From NCBI RefSeq assembly GCF_001039355.2, contig NW_019775859.1, forward strand, positions 121,573-161,190: a DNA stretch of 39,618 nt, in the 5' to 3' direction. Below, one piece after another: positions 8,694 to 18,799 of this stretch. The DNA is from Lingula anatina. Taxonomy: Eukaryota > Brachiopoda > Lingulata > Lingulida > Lingulidae. The number at the start of each line of letters is the position of its first letter. Within the stretch, counting starts at the first letter, position 1. The translations under genes and the position numbers were made by a program. The notes beneath the pieces are model-generated. The model worked only from the letters and a program-made list of their open reading frames with translations, ran no database searches and was not told the origin of the DNA.

Positions 8694-11506
8694 ATGAATC
8701 AAATTCTGAATAATAGTCATTTTGTAAATATAACTGCCATTATAAGCTGAACTACAGATAAGGAATGACTTTACATGTCATACCTAGCACTTATATTCCT
8801 AAGTATGACGTAACTATCTTTGTTGTTGAACTTCACTCTTTGTTGGGAACCTCTTCCTTTCAAGATTTTGCGAACTGAAATGGATGTTAAAGTTTTAATT
8901 GTAACTGTACAATTAGTATATAAGATAAGGTGTTAATAATCGATTTTTGGTATATAAAAGTGATAGGTAATGCACCTCATTACACCAGAGAGCGGACACA
9001 TCCGCATGCAGGTAATAACTTGTTATGTGCTTACATGTGTATGTTTTTCTTACTTCGTTTTCAGATAAATCGCCTAAGATTTTCACCATCTATTTGGGTT
9101 GAAATCGTTTTTGTTTTATTTATTTATTTATTTATTTATTTGTCTCACAAAAATATTTTAGGTTTAGTAATAAATAATTGACTAGTTTACAAACTTATCT
9201 GAACATGTCTCTTTTGTGCTTTTCTGAGGCATAAATACAGAACCCTGGACACCGATGTTACTCCGATAGAAACCACAATCCATTCCCCATTTGTACAGAT
9301 GACATTCGTCCCATATACTAACCCCAGTATATCAAACCGGTCACAACAGTACTAAGCTATACGTCATGAAAAAAACACATAGACTGAATATGTATTAGAA
9401 ATTTAGTGTCTTTACAGACAGGCTTGAAAATTGTCCTTTGGCCAATCATTTCACTTTTTTGCCAAAAATTGATAACTTTTGATAACAATACTAAAATTTG
9501 TTTCACATGGCATGTGGGGATCAGACCCTAAATACTTTTCATATACGATTGCCCTAATACATATACATGTAGTTAAGACAATACGTTCCAGTAACCCAGT
9601 TCTTTTATTTCATCTTTTATGGTATATGGATTTTTAAAAAATACATTTTCTAGTCTTGTACACAACGATACTAAAATTAAGCTAATTGTACTAATGAAAT
9701 AACTTTTTTGAGATGCACCTACTTTTTCCATACTTTCCACAAGGCTTAAGATGGGCAATATACTGGTTGGGAACGTTAGAACCATCCTTAGCAGTGATCA
9801 GCCGCACTAGAAAGAATATTAACAAGATATATAAGTACGCCTCGGTCACAACCGGCCGTACGGGCTCTTACGGGCTGTTTGCGTTCAAATTTTCCGCAGA
9901 ATCTCACGTCCCACGCAGGTTCTTCTTACGAAATTTCCAGTTCGTTAGCGCGTACGGAGGATATTGGACATGTCCAAAAGATTCTACGAATAATCTGCGG
10001 ACAGCGAGGCCGCAAGCGTAACTTTCTCCCCTCGCAAGGAATTCGCAAGTGAGAAGTGCGTGGTACAAGACGCACGTCGCAAACAAGGAAGGAGTAAGTG
10101 CCCTTTGCGAGCTGATTACGGCGCAAGCCCTCACAGCTGACGTAAAAAGTCAAAAGCACAGCAAAAATGCGTCGCACGTGCGTCACCCCCACGGCTGTAG
10201 TATAAAAGGCGTGCTCACGACGGACTCTCGTGCCTCGACAATGATTGTGCAACGTGTACAACAATTTACAAAAATATCAAATTTTGCTCAATTCTAAGCC
10301 TCCAAAAGACAATAGAAAGAAGCTAAGAGAGTAGAAAAGAAGGCAGGAGGTAGACGAAAGAAGGGGAGAACAGGAGGCAAAACTGACGCACGCCATATCA
10401 GCACGTCATCACAAGCGTGTGAGGCAAGTGTGAAGCAAAAATGACGCAAAAGGGAACTACTAGTGAGTGCGTGCCACGTACGCAGGTAGCAAAATAAACT
10501 CAAGAAATAGTGCAATTCCCAAGGCCATCGATAATTGCTGTTAGCGTCCCGGCTTGAAAGGACATCTCACGTGGTCCCTGCGACTCGCAAGGCAGATTTG
10601 CGCCTTTCCATTGAAACCTTTCCTCTACCGCTACGAACCCCACGGCCTGCACTGCACCCAAAATTCGCAGGGGCCTTACGATCCTAAAATTCGTGCGTCC
10701 GGTTGTGACCGAGGCTTTACCAGCGGTACAGAAATACACGCTAATGATTAAACATACATTTGACGAATAAATTACACCAAACAACAGTGTCACTAGAAAT
10801 CCAATGTAATGACAAAAACTTTGATAAATTTATTAAATCAACTATCGATATGATATTATATATTTATAAATACCTATTGCAAATGTAAAGTGATAACTAA
10901 AACTTTGATAATTAGATGGTTTAGAATTCAGAGGCATGAGAAATACACAATATTGATAAAAGTGTAACAAATTCTCTATCTAATTAATCATAACATATAC
11001 CAGGTCTTATACCATATATAAGTGATAATGGAAAATAAATACACACATGATAGTAAATATCAGCGACGAAAAATCAGTATAATTCTTATTAACGCATAAA
11101 TTGGCATAGGTATAATGTTTGCAACAGAAACAATAATGGTGAGCAAAATATCAAATGGCTAGCGACCGGTCACTCGCCCAGACTTTGGTAAACTTTACCG
11201 TATTGAATTAGACTAGTTGGTAAATGACAAAACTTTCTTTTGCATGACAAATGTTTGAATCGTACCTAAACCTTTCTCCTCGGAGATGTCTATCAATCCT
11301 TTTTCCTTCATCATCTTTCTCATTTCTGCGGGATTTTCCTTCTTCATGTACTTTAGTCTTCGGTTCTTGGGAATTTTTTCTCTCACAAACTTCACTCCGG
11401 GTGGTATCTTGTCTGTCTCATTGGCATCATTGGCATCATGAGCATCCACCTGCTCTAACGCTAAAAGAGCCAAAAGCGTGGAGGCAAGAAACAGAGAAAG
11501 TTTCAT
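6953..11506 (-). CDS. Secreted proteinase K-like serine peptidase (S8), copy 1
   Basis: Six exons, read from the minus strand: 11506-11266, 9806-9723, 8874-8784, 8568-8454, 7920-7782 and 7671-6953. The joined frame is 1389 nt (462 aa) without stops. Residues 1-22 form a signal peptide (MKLSLFLASTLLALLALEQVDA). About residues 23-150 are a basic propeptide with an inhibitor I9-like segment (VPNQYIAHLKP). The catalytic domain follows: Asp207 in AYVMDTGIN, His239 in GHGTHVAST, oxyanion Asn329 in VVSAGND and Ser395 in GTSMASP. Cysteines at about 266, 272, 336, 367 and 459 could form disulfides. There is no C-terminal P or pre-peptidase domain. It is expected to be secreted and self-activating, cleaving proteins broadly; the substrate is unknown. 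Intron phases are identical to copy 2 at 30707-33768. Intron 1 (1459 nt) holds an 877-bp transposon. No defect was seen. Confidence 0.9.
8625..8693. repeat. (TA)n microsatellite followed by a T run
   Basis: About 26 TA dinucleotides (8625-8676) followed by T17 lie in intron 3 of peptidase copy 1. Open frames crossing it are artefacts. Confidence 0.95.
9114..9142. repeat. (TTTA)n microsatellite
   Basis: About seven TTTA units in intron 2 of peptidase copy 1. Confidence 0.9.
9839..10715. mobile_element. 877-bp GC-rich TIR element inside intron 1 of peptidase copy 1
   Basis: Begins GCCTCGGTCACAACCGG and ends with its exact complement CCGGTTGTGACCGAGGC. The match extends to 22 of 24 bases. The interior is much more GC- and CpG-rich than the surroundings, with many ACGCACG and CGTCAC words. 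It contains GTATAAAAGGCG at about 10200, a strong TATA-box match. No transposase domain was seen in any frame, and no convincing target duplication flanks it. The equivalent intron of peptidase copy 2 is only 145 nt and lacks it. It is a non-autonomous DNA transposon of unassigned superfamily. Confidence 0.75.
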
Positions 11507-11590
11507 GATTGCGGTTCGTCTCTCAAAATGGCCGTCTCACTGTGGTCAGCTCTGAAGAATGTGTTCAACCTGTACCAGACTCAATATTTG

Positions 11591-11665
11591 CTCGAGTCCG
11601 TTTAAGTTAAAGCTTTGGAAACGACGGCTTATGTACATCTTTCAAATGTCACCTTGTTAAATAAA
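11591..11665 (-). promoter_or_regulatory. Conserved upstream block of peptidase copy 1
   Basis: On the minus strand it reads TTTATTTAACAAGGTGACAT, then TACATAAG, then AAACGGACTCGAG. The first and last parts recur at identical spacing (72 bases between landmarks) upstream of copy 2 at 33890-33961, while the DNA between is diverged. It sits 88-159 bases before the start codon. Likely core promoter and 5'-UTR start; the binding factors are unknown. Confidence 0.5.
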
Positions 11666-11785
11666 GCACGAAAAACGTGTGGCTTCAGTCCATTAAATGA
11701 CGCGTGGTAGGACCATAACTTATTAGATATGCACAGTTGTGCACCGTGATGAATCATTTTAAAGGCACAGTTACCGATTTTACTG

Positions 11786-11849
11786 TAAAATAAAATAAAA
11801 TAAAATAAAATAAAGTAAAGTAAAGTAAAATAAAATAAAATAAAATAAG
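11786..11849. repeat. (AAAAT)n / (AAAGT)n microsatellite
   Basis: About twelve 5-base units, with three AAAGT variants in the middle. Confidence 0.95.
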
Positions 11850-13722
11850 CGCACACTGTTTTGGGGGCAGTCTCTCGGTTGAAGGTGGATTTCGATGTTT
11901 TTTTTTTTTTTTTAACTATCGTTAGGGGAACTAAGTAATAAACAATTAGATTTGACTGGTTTATTATTTGTTAATTTATTTGTTTGCCTACCGTTTAGGA
12001 ACATGATGCTAAAAATACGGAGTGGTTTCTATTAAATTTTCAAGTCAGTTCAGTAATGGGCTAGATTATCGTGAAAATTAATTAATCAAATATTGAAGTA
12101 ATTTATTGATTTGTATATGAATTAACTAGTGAGTTGATAATTAAGTAAATTAGCTTTCCGTGGCCCCACAAAAAAATTCAATAAAATATCACGTTTAAGA
12201 CTAAAACCATATGGTATAGCATATACAAACATTTGTAACCTCTCATTTTGCCTTTAACAACTGCTTACTTACATGTGTCTGACCACGTGGAGCATCTCAC
12301 AGAATAACTTAATTAACAGGCTGTGCAAAATGCTGCAACGTCACGAAGATATACGTTAATTCTCATTAACTTCACTGATCCTCAGCTTGCCAGTGGATAA
12401 TCTAAAATTTTAATGCCTTAAGCATGCTAGAGGTACAAGGTAACCGTATATGTACCCATGCCAACCTCATTAAGTTTGTAATTGTTACTTGATTGACTAC
12501 CCTCATTCTATGGAATTGGCTGCCTACTAAGCACAATGATGATGTGGGAAGTGACTTTTCCTATGATCTTAAAACATGTCAGTTGAAACGGAATTTAAAT
12601 TTAACTTCATCATAAACTGAGCTTTTTAGTCTTCTTATGTCGTAATATCTTAATATAATGAGCAGCACCGATTTTAGGTTTTGCCTTTTTTCCTGATAAT
12701 TGTGCCTACTTCTAAAATCATTTTACTGTAGCTGTAAGTAGCACTGAAATGCAGATATTGTGCATTTTTAATAAAATTAACATTACTGTAATTATTTTGA
12801 ACCGTATCTACCTTTTGTACTGTGACCTACCAGGATGACATATTGATTTATCATAACATATTCACAGATACGTCTCTTGCTAATTCATGACACAACTATC
12901 TGCTGTCAGAGAGAAGTGTACATATTAATCTGCGGCCCTGGTAGAGGCTAGATCTTGAGGAGGTAGGCAACGATGCACATTAATTGAAAGCATAAAGTAT
13001 TTTCAGGATCTCACCCCCTGTGTTAATGGTTGCTATGTAGATGAAACCTTCGACAGAAGCTGTGTCAGGATGACAGAAAAAGGTATCATGCCTGCTTCGA
13101 GCAGAGTTGATACATTAATTTCCATTATGAAAACCACAGACAAAACAGTAAGTGTACGCCTTGTTCAGGTTCTCTCTTTCTTAAAAAAAAGAAAAATCAT
13201 CCGGCACAATAAATGAAGTTGTATTTTCTTGACTACCAACATGTTGAACATGCAGAGATATAATGTCATATTTTATGACGTATATTACATTAATTTACCA
13301 CTAAATTGCGTACTTTTTTTATTCTTCATCACGTCTGTAAACTTTTACCCCATCCATTTGGTGCCAATGTTATGAAACGAATACCTATATTTAAAAAATT
13401 CAGAGGAAATTATCCCATTGCGTGACTCTAATGCGTATCCTTGCAAGACTAATATGAATGATTTTAAAATATCTGCTAAATTTCTATCAAGTACAAAAAA
13501 GCCAACAAAAGGAATGGGTGCATCCAGCAGTCTGATCAGATTGCCAGATCTAAAAAAAATTGAAAAGGAAGAAACCTTGGAAAAGGAAAACGATTTTGAG
13601 ATATAAACTGTGCGCTTTATAGGGAAATGCCACTGCATCACTTCTCTCCATTCAAGCCATTCAAACCAATACGTTTGAAATAGAATACGGTTATATCTGC
13701 CAGTATCTGCGTGTTATCCATT

Positions 13723-14023
13723 CATCATCATCATCAATGCTCTTCGTCCCGTGTGGGACATAAGGCCACAGTCACTTCTTTCCACTTGGCCCTATCTCTG
13801 GTTACGTGCTGGACTGTCCCCATGTAAGGTCCCCCTCCCTCAGCTCTGCCATCACTGTTCGGCGCCAGGTGGTCTTGGGCCTTCCTCTCTTTCTTTTTCC
13901 AGGTGATGTCCATCTCAAAGCTACCTTTGGTACTCGGTTCTCGTCCATCCTGAGTACATGGCCGAGCCATTTAAATCGCCGACGCTTGATATGCCCTACA
14001 ATACTCTGGCTCCCTGTCAGTAG
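13723..14023 (-). mobile_element. 5'-truncated non-LTR retrotransposon (reverse-transcriptase C-terminus)
   Basis: The minus strand encodes RRFKWLGHVLRMDENRVPKV and then RGRPKTTWRRTVMAEL. After a frameshift near LTWG, a second frame continues with VTRDRAKWKEVTVALCPTRD and a stop within a (GAT)n tail. This is the conserved C-terminus of RTE/CR1-type reverse transcriptases. It is flanked by TTATCCATT (13714-13722) and TTATCATT (14024-14031). The left duplicate has the uninterrupted site GTTATCCATTGCCAGATGG at about 2740. So it is a dead insertion made after the duplication. Confidence 0.85.
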
Positions 14024-14929
14024 TTATCATTGCCAGATGGTTATTCCATTGAATGAAAACCTCGGAATTTTTTTTCGAGCTTTATTCAATTGCAAACTTT
14101 TTAAATTACTGAACGCTGCATTAAAATAACGTTTTTGCGTGTTAAAACACATAAAGTCAGGTTAAGTTTTTGACGTCGATGTAGTCTACATCATTTGGTA
14201 TGCATCCTTAGTTTGGGGCAAACTTCCAGGCTCTCCTCCATTTATTCAACAGTTCGTAACGAACCAGCTTGTCTGTCTCCTGTAATGCGCTGCAATATCT
14301 ACTAATGACATATCCTTATATTCAATATGGATGCGGAGCTGCACCATTTTACTAAAAAAAAACTGATTTTATGAGTCACCTTAGTTATGCTCGCATTTTC
14401 TGCCTTGGTCAATTATCCAAGTGTGGGGTCAATAAATCCCAGAGACAATTCACCCAAAGTCAATATTCATATATTTTTTTAAACTAAATTTTATTTATAT
14501 CCACATTGGAGGTCAATATTATATACACTCTTGCTTCAAATGATGGAGTATTCCAAAAGAGTTCTGAATCTTCGATTTCAGTAAGTTCAAAATAAGAGAA
14601 AATGTAACTTACAACTAGCTCATTAGTGCTTCATTGTTATTCCATGTTCTACCTTCAAGTTACAGTACATTCCGGGAGCATTTATACGCTTGGGCAACTT
14701 CCAGTGATCAATTATACATTTATGAAAAAGTGGAAACATACTGAGAAATGCAAATGCCAAGCCCAAGAAAGCAGACATTAGAGGAGAAAAGCAGAGTCAC
14801 CCAAAAGCAATACTGTGCATTTAAGAATTAATCAGAGTCATCATCTTGGGTAGCCGCTACAAACCCAGATTGTGTTATCTCGTCTTCGAGGTAATGACTT
14901 CACCATTTTCTGGAGCTTCGTTACTCAGA

Positions 14930-15450
14930 TATAACCACCCACAACAAGAACGGCTACTTCATCTTATCCCATGTATTCCGCCGGACCTCCTACTAATATT
15001 TTCTAAATCATCCCAACAAGGCTAAGTGGGATTCAAAACAGGAAAAACAGACCAGTCTACTTGCTGATTTCCCTGGTCACTGAATAATGTTTGAGTTCTA
15101 CGATCAAGTTGAGATGGACCATTGCCATATTGTAACAAAAGAGTACGACCGAAATGAGCCCTTACACCATTTCTGTCGTCAGAATTCCCATAATTCAGGT
15201 AATAGCTGTCTGTGAAACACCAAACTAGATCAAGCTTCTAAAGGAATGGCAGTCTAAAGGTGAATAGAACCACCACTCTATCCAGCACTTCTCAACTCAC
15301 AGTCTTCAGCTAATCTGTTTTATTCCGATCTTGACATAAATTATGCAGTCTCGAAGAAATCTTGTTTCATCAGAAAACCAGTCATGCCTCCATTTGACTG
15401 ATCCTCGTGAAAATGGGGTATTTGGGTGTTTTTTTTTTCGCCATTGCTTT
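14930..15450 (-). pseudogene. Tc1/mariner-like transposase relic, longer copy
   Basis: Homologous to 3669-4010 but extends further toward the N-terminus. Around 15345-15430 the minus strand encodes VKWRHDWFSDETRFLRDC, containing the F-S-D-E-x-x-F motif of the first catalytic Asp. Downstream it keeps a decayed QVDWSVFPVLNPT motif. Frameshifts and stops interrupt it. Confidence 0.65.
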
Positions 15451-15459
15451 TAAGAGGTC

Positions 15460-16190
15460 TGACTCCTACCGAAGATATAACAAATAGACCTAGCGCTATT
15501 GGCTCACCTTTGTATTGAGCTTATCATTCTGTATAAACAAAATTTATTTACGAAAATACATTAATGTAATAAGCATATTTGATTACTTCTGTCATATTTG
15601 GTACTTGTCTTTTCTCAATAAATAAGACATCAGCTAGATGCTTAGCATATACATTTAACCCTGGGAGAAATTTCACCTGGTCTCTGTTGCAAAATTGTGA
15701 TCAATTATCTTAGCATAAGTTATATGGGCAGAGATCATATGTGGAAGAATAACTGTACAAAACCAAAACCAATCCTTTGTTAAATTTGAAAATCCAGTTT
15801 TTGTTGAGAAATGAATTTCGACATCTAACTCCTGTTAACTTTTATATTTGTTGGGTCTAGAACGAGATGGTAGCCTCGTGAGCTACAATGTAGATGCAGT
15901 ACGTGTATAACGGACCAATCATCGAAAGCGTAGTTATACATCACAGCTAGCAAACTTTGCGATGCAATGTTCTGATATCTTCTCTATACATTCTATTGTC
16001 GGTTTACTTATAGGAAAATGTGTTTCCTGATCTGAAGTGAGAATATAACGATAATAAATGATATAAACATTTGTGGTTTTCAGGGTATATTCTACAATGG
16101 GAAGTTTGTATGTGGTATTACATGTATACGTAATTTGTTAAATATATAGCATGTCAATTAAGTATAACAGAATACATTTTATGTGGTTTA
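15460..16190. other. AT-rich DNA without recognised content
   Basis: Present in the middle duplicate but not in the left one. No exon, RNA gene or repeat end was recognised. Confidence 0.4.
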
Positions 16191-16824
16191 TATGTCAGCT
16201 GGCCAATATTACCGAACCTTAAAACACCTTTGTCTAATATGCCTGTGCTTCTATATAATAAAGTCCAATAGAAATTATATTTAAATGCAAGTGAAAATCT
16301 TATCTAGGCATACCAGAAAAACAAAAACCCCTCTTTTTAGGTCGTATTTCATTAAAAAAAAACAAAAAAAAATTAAAAAAAAACATAGGGATAAGTATCT
16401 TAATAATAACAACACATTCCAATAAATAACTTTATCTATCATCTTGAAAAGCTTAATGCAAACTACATAAATGAATTGGTATATATAATTAGAGATGTTG
16501 GACGTAATACCACACAATTTATCATAGCTTTTGATAAGAAGACTGTTATGCGGACTTGCCAAAAAACCTTTTTCGGTCGTATTCTTAAAAAACTTTAATA
16601 ATCGCAAAACAGGATAAGAACGTCTCAATAATAACAACACATTCCAATGAATTACTTAAGGCAAATCCTATCTACCATCTTGAATAGCTAAATGCAAACT
16701 ACATAAATGAATTGGTATATGTAATTAGAGATGTTGGACGTAATACCACACAATTTATCATAGCTTTTGATACGAAAACTGTAATGCGGACTTGACAAAA
16801 AACCCTTGAGTGATTAGGGAGCGC

Positions 16825-17532
16825 TGTTAAGGACTTACAATATGCACAGCCACACTCACATCAACACTAGATAGCGCTATCCTATTGACCATAGATGAAT
16901 ATTTACTATATTTCTAGTAAAATCAATTTCTTTCAACGATTTACAAACTTGTTTCTTGTTCGAATGAAAAGTTTCACTGTTGATGATTTGTAAACGTACA
17001 TTATGCAAGTAGAAGAGATCAGCTGGTCATTTATCAGCACATCCACCGTTAATTAAGTCACGATGTGCTGTATTAGTTTTACGTCACTATTGTGTATAAG
17101 TAGGTCAGCTTATGACGTCACCATATCGCGAGAGCATGAGTATCTCTAGTTGAGAGAGACGCTGGAATATGAACGGATAGGAGACGGAGTTTTGTTTTGG
17201 GACTTTTTGAAGGAGAATATTCTTTTTGGAACTAATTTACCACTGAACCGACACTCATATTTTCTACTGGAACTTGCATCGTAATTACTGTGGGATTTCA
17301 TCGGACACTTTCACTGAACTTTGAGCCGATTTATCTCCACTCACTCTCCAGTCGACGGATTCACATCGGACTTTCACACAGGACACTTCATGCTTTCAGA
17401 TAGGTTTATTTGTGTATTAAGAATAGCTTATTGTTATTGTCATTAGTTTATTTAGTTTTAATAAAATATTAAAACTTCTTTAAATCTTTTGTCATTGATT
17501 TTTGCTGGCATTGGGTACTCTGACCCGTAACA
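16825..17532 (+). mobile_element. Probable solo LTR
   Basis: Begins TGTTAAGG and ends CCCGTAACA, so the termini form the TGTTA...TAACA inverted pair typical of LTRs. Internally it has a TATA-like GTGTATAAGTAGG at about 17090 and, 370 bases later, TTTTAATAAAAT at about 17456, the expected order of promoter and polyadenylation signal. No internal retroelement domains flank it. The 5-bp flanks (AGCGC and GTCAC) do not match, so either the boundaries are slightly off or recombination or decay has occurred. Confidence 0.5.
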
Positions 17533-18487
17533 GTCACTAAAACTTCGTTTGTCGAGCACACCTCGTAAAAATTAATCTTTAAACACACCTCAGAATGTTC
17601 TGCAACACCTAGCTCTGCAATATGAAAAAATCCTCACAAACATTCAAGAAATCCTTATTCACGTGGTCAACAATCACATTTTACACATACAAAACACAGA
17701 AAGTTATTTCACATCGGATTTTGGTCCTCCTATAATATGGAATGTTTGAGTAAAATTTGACTTAATAATCAATATACAATACACAATTATATGATAATAT
17801 ACAAATATATAATATACAATTTAATTTAATACGATTCTCACAAATAATATTGTTGGATTGGAAAATCTCAAAATAATTAAGTTTCATTAAAATACATTCA
17901 TCATACAATTTAGGGAAATAACTTGTTAATATCTTCATTCAACATGGTTATACTCAATCCATAATATATTCCACTGATTTTTGCTGGTCATTCATTCTAA
18001 ATGCTGGATATGATATTAAACAACAAACAAGATAGATCATAATCATATGACGAAATTAGTCCATTATGTTCATTTCAAGTAGGGCGTAAATATCTTACTA
18101 TGTCAACCGGCTAGCACGTTGTCATGGTATTCACTGGATCAGCCATCATTTTACTGCTGGTAGGATACTTTAGTGGTTATGGTCTGCAGCATTATGAAAC
18201 CCTTTTTCTTTCCAAGAAATGATTTACACTTTTTTACTTATTCTCCATCCGTGCAGTGAAATAAGTGAATCTAACATTTAATCCTAATTATTTATAGATT
18301 TTCTGGTTATCTGATATTGGATATTGTAAAACGGTGGTTCTCCTTCAACTCAATGCGAGAAGTTTAACGAAATTTTCTGTAACACAACATATGCCAGAGA
18401 GAAAGAGAGAGAGAGTGAGAGTCATTACATCAAATAGGCAAAAATTATAATAGTCGTAGTTCTCATTTTTTGTAATCCACAGACAAA
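17533..18487. other. 3' intergenic region of the ankyrin-TIR gene
   Basis: AT-rich, no exon seen. A minus-strand ATTAAA lies at 18277-18282, about 206 bases after the stop codon of the ankyrin-TIR gene, and could serve as its polyadenylation signal. A short (GA)n run lies at 18400-18421. Confidence 0.4.
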
Positions 18488-18660
18488 TTATTTTGGAGGG
18501 GCCGTAACCTCTAACTCTGCCTGCAGACGTCTGTTTAATGCTCGACTTTCTTCAAGTTGTTGGCGCAATTCTCGAATCATGTCATCCTTTGCTGCAATCT
18601 CCTGTTTCATATTTTTGTTTTCATCACGGAGTTGGCCATAGAGGGGCGCACACGCTGGTC
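18488..18660 (-). CDS. Last exon of the ankyrin-TIR gene: C-terminal coiled coil
   Basis: Acceptor CTCCTTTTAG, then GPACAPLYGQLRDENKNM and a charged heptad-like helix (KDDMIRELRQQLEESRALN, RRLQAELEV) ending TAPPK and TAA at 18490-18488. Leu and Ile spaced 3-4 residues apart over about 45 residues suggest a short coiled coil, which would let TIR domains pair or oligomerise (inference). It joins the TIR exon in phase 1. Confidence 0.8.
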
Positions 18661-18758
18661 CTAAAAGGAGAGCGGCTTCATTAAAAAAAGGGTAAGCTAA
18701 TCAAATAACGCATATATTATTTATGGATGGGTTATTAGTAAATGCACCCCCTCCACAC

Positions 18759-18799
<41 letters not shown>

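Larger units (their letters stand above)
12178..16805. repeat. Middle copy of the segmental duplication
   Basis: Homologous to 1-4560 and, with greater divergence, to about 34900-36780. Starts about 670 bases upstream of the start codon of peptidase copy 1. Differences from the left copy: it lacks the insertions at 495-1215 and 1814-2301, has a retrotransposon fragment at 13723-14023, and keeps additional transposase-like sequence and about 700 further bases (15340-16180) absent from the left copy. The AT-rich 3' part is partly tandemly repeated at 16610-16805. Confidence 0.85.

Noticed and set aside
8421-8720. 99-codon minus-strand frame with a long Tyr-Ile run
   Set aside because: It is peptidase exon 4 read back into the intron through a TA microsatellite and T run; only 8454-8568 is coding.
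9904-10264. Open frames of 76-112 codons on both strands in the GC-rich element
   Set aside because: No transposase or other motif. Overlapping open frames on both strands are expected from the high GC content.
13418-13641. Overlapping open frames on both strands near 13345-13641
   Set aside because: The paralogous region at 2440-2640 is broken by stops and indels, which shows no coding constraint.
16281-16640. 119-codon minus-strand frame sharing peptides with 4327-4548
   Set aside because: The shared peptide is explained by the duplicated AT-rich repeat. Low complexity, no domain, and surrounding poly-A runs make coding unlikely.
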